The position numbers and the translations under genes are program-made. Shown here piece by piece: positions 61,107 to 64,000 of a stretch of 64,000 bases of DNA. The DNA comes from Planktothrix paucivesiculata PCC 9631 (GTDB lineage: Bacteria; Cyanobacteriota; Cyanobacteriia; Cyanobacteriales; Microcoleaceae): contig NZ_LR735021.1 in assembly GCF_900009265.2 (NCBI RefSeq), positions 126,436 through 190,435 of the forward strand. The letters are read 5' to 3'. How positions within the stretch are numbered: position 1 is the first letter of the stretch; each line of letters begins with the position of its first letter. The notes under the pieces are model-generated. The model was not told the origin of the DNA. It did not search any database and saw nothing but the letters and a program-made list of their open reading frames with translations.

Positions 61107-62501
61107 ATGACATCAAACCTGTTCAACGAATTTATCGACGCCGGCCCAGAAGCCAAACTAGAATTGATCGAATCCAAGCTAATCGTCGGTAATACCCTAG
61201 TTGGCAGCCGTCTGCTACTCAAACAAATTCTCACCGGATGGGGAGCGCGGGCCGCCATCGCCCTAGCCCCCATACAACAATGGTTAGAAGCTCTCCGTCT
61301 TACCTATAACGCGCCCATTCCAGACAGTACAGAAGCCATCATTACCACCTTACAAACCTGGGCTGCCAGTTTCCCCTACCAACCAGAAGACCTGATACCC
61401 GGCTTTAGAGGAGAAGAAAACCATCACAATCCCATCCGCAGTTATATCAGCCACTCCTTGTGGGAAATCGCAGAAAGACTAGGAGGACAATCATTCAGCC
61501 GCGATTTTGTCATGCGCCTGGGTAACAATGGCTTCACCCCAGACATCCTATTATTTCTGGGGCCACCGCGCAACACACTCAGAGAATACTACCTGGAAGG
61601 GCCAGCCGAAATGGTCATCGAAATACTGCGACCCGGACATGAATACGCAGACCGCATCATTAAACGAGACTATTACGCAGCAGGTGGAGTGCCAGAGTAC
61701 ATTATTCTCAGTCTGGCCCAAAAAGAAATCGAATTTTGGCGCTTATTCAACGGAAAATACGAGCGCATGGCTCCTGACGCATCAGGATGCTACCGACCGC
61801 AGAGCGTACCGGGGTTAGTTTTTGCCCCCGACAATCTGTGGAGAGAAGATGAAGACTGGTATAGCTGGCCCCAAGACCCTCCAATTGTTTACATTGAAGG
61901 CACACAGCCAAAAGGTCGAAGACTGCGAACGGTAGAGAATGGTTTAGGTTGGGGATGTTTACCATTTAATCCGCAATTGCAGCTAGAGCCAGTACCGATT
62001 TCTTTTGAACAGTATATTTCTTGGTCTCCAGAAGCCAAGTTTGAGTTTTGGGATGGCAAACCTCAAATTGGCAGTAAAGAAGGCATTCGTAACTTGATGG
62101 GAATGTTACTGATGACCTTTGGTTTAGCAGATGCTTTAAAGGTCTTGCCACCCGTTGAGTGGGTAACAGCGTTATTAGAAACAGAAACTCTAAGCTGGCA
62201 AGATGCCCAACGGAAAGCAGTTTGGTGGGATTTGGCTCGTCAAGCTGCTACCCTATTGCGTTCTAAATATGGGGTAACTCGCTTGGGAGTCATTGGAGAT
62301 TTGGTCAAACCTGAGCCCTTAAATTTTTGGTCAGAAATTACGCTGGTTGTTTGGGATTTAACAGAGAGGAAAGATTACGAGATTTACCATGATTTGTCTA
62401 ATTTAAGTAAGGAACCTGAGATTAACTTTATTGAGGCAGATAGTAAGTATGCTACGCTGGCTCAACAGCAAGCAATTTCTCAATTGTTGGTTGAAATTTA
62501 G
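61107..62501 (+). CDS. Uma2 (DUF820) family protein with internal duplication
   Basis: 464 residues from ATG 61107 (AAGGAG 8 bases upstream; GTG 61101 would be too close). The central part is a Uma2-type PD-(D/E)XK nuclease fold (FTPDILLFLG, EMVIEILRPGHEYADR, RDYYAAGGVPEYIIL). N-terminal FNEFIDAGPEAKLELIESKL and C-terminal FEQYISWSPEAKFEFWDGKP are two copies of the same flanking module. At 464 residues it is about twice normal Uma2 size. These genes are abundant in cyanobacteria and of unknown role. Confidence 0.8.
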   Translation: MTSNLFNEFIDAGPEAKLELIESKLIVGNTLVGSRLLLKQILTGWGARAAIALAPIQQWLEALRLTYNAPIPDSTEAIITTLQTWAASFPYQPEDLIPGFRGEENHHNPIRSYISHSLWEIAERLGGQSFSRDFVMRLGNNGFTPDILLFLGPPRNTLREYYLEGPAEMVIEILRPGHEYADRIIKRDYYAAGGVPEYIILSLAQKEIEFWRLFNGKYERMAPDASGCYRPQSVPGLVFAPDNLWREDEDWYSWPQDPPIVYIEGTQPKGRRLRTVENGLGWGCLPFNPQLQLEPVPISFEQYISWSPEAKFEFWDGKPQIGSKEGIRNLMGMLLMTFGLADALKVLPPVEWVTALLETETLSWQDAQRKAVWWDLARQAATLLRSKYGVTRLGVIGDLVKPEPLNFWSEITLVVWDLTERKDYEIYHDLSNLSKEPEINFIEADSKYATLAQQQAISQLLVEI

Positions 62502-62533
62502 GGCTGGCTGAATTAAATTCTTAAATTAATTCC

Positions 62534-63151
62534 TCAAAAACTGGCTTGGAAAATCTCGGAAGCGGTTAAACTCAACTCTGGAAAAGTGAGTGATTCAATG
62601 CGTTGATTTTCTCGAAATTGACTGACTTGATACTCGCCTTCAACAAGCTGGTAAATAGAAAGAGTCGGTTGTTTAGGATTTCCGATAAATCTTCTTCCTC
62701 CTAATCCTAAATAATCGACAATCCAATATTCAGCAATCCCTAAAACCTCATATTCTTCTAATTTTAAAGCATAATCATCACTCCAATTGGTTGAAACTAC
62801 TTCAATAACCAAGGGGACAGAACTTCCTTGAGTGATAATCGATTCTTTTTCCCATCGGGGATTCTCTGCAACTCGTCGTCCATCGATGACAATCACATCA
62901 GGTTCATATCCAGACTCATCACGCGCCGATTTAATCACGCTTTCTTTAGGGATAAAATAGGGAAGTTTTAATCGTCTAATTTCAAAGTTCAGTTCAGCAA
63001 TCAGAAAACCAGCTACCCGCGAATGTGTGCCTGTGGGTTTAGGCATTTGTACAATTTCTCCGTTGTGTAGTTCATAGTGACATCCCGACTCTTCTGGATA
63101 CCAAGCAATAAATTCATCAAACGTTACAGTTTTAGGTATAGCTTGAATCAT
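62534..63151 (-). CDS. Uma2 (DUF820) family endonuclease-like protein
   Basis: 205 residues, normal length. FDEFIAWYPEESGCHYELHN, YEPDVIVIDGR, VPLVIEVVSTNWSDDYALKL and YEVLGIAEYWIVDYLG are Uma2 hallmarks (Asp and Glu of the nuclease fold). Convergent with the larger Uma2 gene. Confidence 0.9.
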   Translation of the reverse strand: MIQAIPKTVTFDEFIAWYPEESGCHYELHNGEIVQMPKPTGTHSRVAGFLIAELNFEIRRLKLPYFIPKESVIKSARDESGYEPDVIVIDGRRVAENPRWEKESIITQGSSVPLVIEVVSTNWSDDYALKLEEYEVLGIAEYWIVDYLGLGGRRFIGNPKQPTLSIYQLVEGEYQVSQFRENQRIESLTFPELSLTASEIFQASF

Positions 63152-63272
63152 AATCTTTGTTTAGGGTTAATTGAGATAAAATCAAACCTAGATTCTATTC
63201 TAATCTTCCTCAACTCTATCTAAATCGCACTCCGCACCCCGCACTCTCCACTCCGCACTCTTAAAACTTCCT

Positions 63273-64000
63273 ATGAACACCCTCCCGTCTAATTCTGCTG
63301 TTGAAATTGTTCCAGCTTTTGTTGCGGGGACATTAACTGAACGTAATGTGATGGAGGATTTGTTAGCCACAAAGCGTTCGGAGAATACCCGGAAAGCTTA
63401 TCATCGGGATTTGAAGGATTTCTTTTGGGCAGTTGCTCATCAAGAACCCACCGCTCAGTTAGTGATTGAGTTTTTACAGTTATCCAAGGAACAAGCCTTA
63501 AGTTTGGTATTAGGTTATAAGCAACAATTACTGTCGAGGAAGTTATCAGAAGCAACGGTGAATCGACGTTTAGCCGCGATTAAAGCGTTGGTTGCATTCG
63601 CTTATCGGATTGGACAATGTGCTTGGACATTGGCAGAATTGAAGGGGGAGAAGGTTAAGACTTATCGGGATACGACGGGAATTCCCCCGGTGGCGTTTAA
63701 GAGGATGTTACAAATTCCCAATCGTCGCATACTTAAGGGCAAACGAGATTATGCGTTATTAAGGTTGTTATGGGATAATGTCCTACGGCGGGAGGAGGTG
63801 TGCCAAGCCAATCTTGAGGATTTGGATTTGGAGGGGAAAACGTTGAAGATTTTGGGGAAGGGGAAGGGAACACAGAAGGAAGCGGTAACGTTATCGAAGC
63901 CGACGGTGGAAGCTTTGCAAGATTGGTTGGTAGCTAGACGAGAATTAAAACGCTCTAAACCGTTGTTTATTGCGTTAGATAGAGCGAGTTATGGACATCG
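63273..64000 (+). CDS. Tyrosine recombinase/integrase, N-terminal part (runs off window)
   Basis: Open frame of 242 codons from ATG 63273 to the window end. N-terminal SAM-like core-binding domain (KRSENTRKAYHRDLKDFFWA, SEATVNRRLAAIKALVAFAY), then the catalytic domain with RDYALLRLLWDNVLRREEV (first catalytic Arg) and LKILGKGKGTQKEAVTL (beta-hairpin Lys). XerC/D-like in size and order. It could resolve plasmid dimers or serve a mobile element; the HxxR and Tyr lie beyond the window. Confidence 0.9.
   Translation, partial: MNTLPSNSAVEIVPAFVAGTLTERNVMEDLLATKRSENTRKAYHRDLKDFFWAVAHQEPTAQLVIEFLQLSKEQALSLVLGYKQQLLSRKLSEATVNRRLAAIKALVAFAYRIGQCAWTLAELKGEKVKTYRDTTGIPPVAFKRMLQIPNRRILKGKRDYALLRLLWDNVLRREEVCQANLEDLDLEGKTLKILGKGKGTQKEAVTLSKPTVEALQDWLVARRELKRSKPLFIALDRASYGH

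Noticed and set aside
63224-63262. Short CCGCACTC tandem-like repeats before the recombinase
   Set aside because: Only four irregular copies of a GC-rich octamer, common in cyanobacterial intergenic DNA. No spacer regularity, so not a CRISPR or clear att site.

Overview
The window reads as part of a large, AT-rich plasmid (or plasmid-like accessory replicon) of a filamentous cyanobacterium. The cyanobacterial assignment rests on scattered HIP1 octamers (GCGATCGC), a CyRepA1-type replication protein, cyanobacterial-type signalling HTH, UPF0175, DUF433, DUF3368 and Uma2 families, and dense IS/MITE content. A Planktothrix/Oscillatoriales host is my guess and cannot be proven from the sequence. 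No rRNA, tRNA or CRISPR array was seen.

Layout. 0-3.6 kb: two genes of a type III-B CRISPR effector (cmr4, 5'-truncated cmr3) boxed in by an IS630 copy and an internally deleted IS. 3.7-14.2 kb: a replication block on the + strand with a DUF5895-like protein, sliding clamp (DnaN), clamp loader subunits tau/gamma (DnaX), delta (HolA) and delta' (HolB), a Klenow-like family A polymerase with unusual active-site residues, SSB and a second SSB-like protein. 14.2-17.7 kb: a decayed membrane/vWA operon carrying a nonsense codon and an IS701 insertion. 17.7-24.1 kb: a cysteine dioxygenase and a three-gene conflict system (HTH/STAND-like protein, MoxR ATPase, vWA-FGE protein). The FGE C-terminus looks like the variable region of a diversity-generating retroelement, followed by a broken avd gene. 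24.2-28.2 kb: ParM/ParR-type partition with a repeat array, then a MobC-like protein and relaxase. 28.3-35 kb: PAS protein, XRE regulator divergent from a ParB-like gene, an HTH protein, a nuclease-like ORF, a UPF0175/DUF3368 toxin-antitoxin pair and a MITE-disrupted DUF433 gene. 35-39.6 kb: iterons plus CyRepA1, the likely origin. 40.2-55.5 kb: a minus-strand cluster of oxidative and acyl-tailoring genes (GH3 synthetase, LbH acyltransferase, fatty-acid hydroxylase, three Rieske oxygenases, AurF-like and ferritin-like diiron proteins, ferredoxin, GNAT-like protein, DUF962 protein, amidohydrolase), split by a toxin-antitoxin pair and an IS630-interrupted HEPN gene. 55.5-64 kb: PARIS-like ATPase/TOPRIM pair, glycosyltransferase, NTF2-like protein, second ParB-like gene, two Uma2 genes and a tyrosine recombinase running off the end.

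How it works together: replication initiation (CyRepA1 and iterons), elongation accessories (clamp, loader, polymerase, SSBs), segregation (ParMR and ParB-like proteins), mobilisation (relaxase) and addiction modules form the backbone. Defence or conflict modules and a probable specialised-metabolite cluster are cargo. Several cargo genes are broken by mobile elements. For three of them, in-silico excision of the element leaving one target duplication restores a continuous reading frame.
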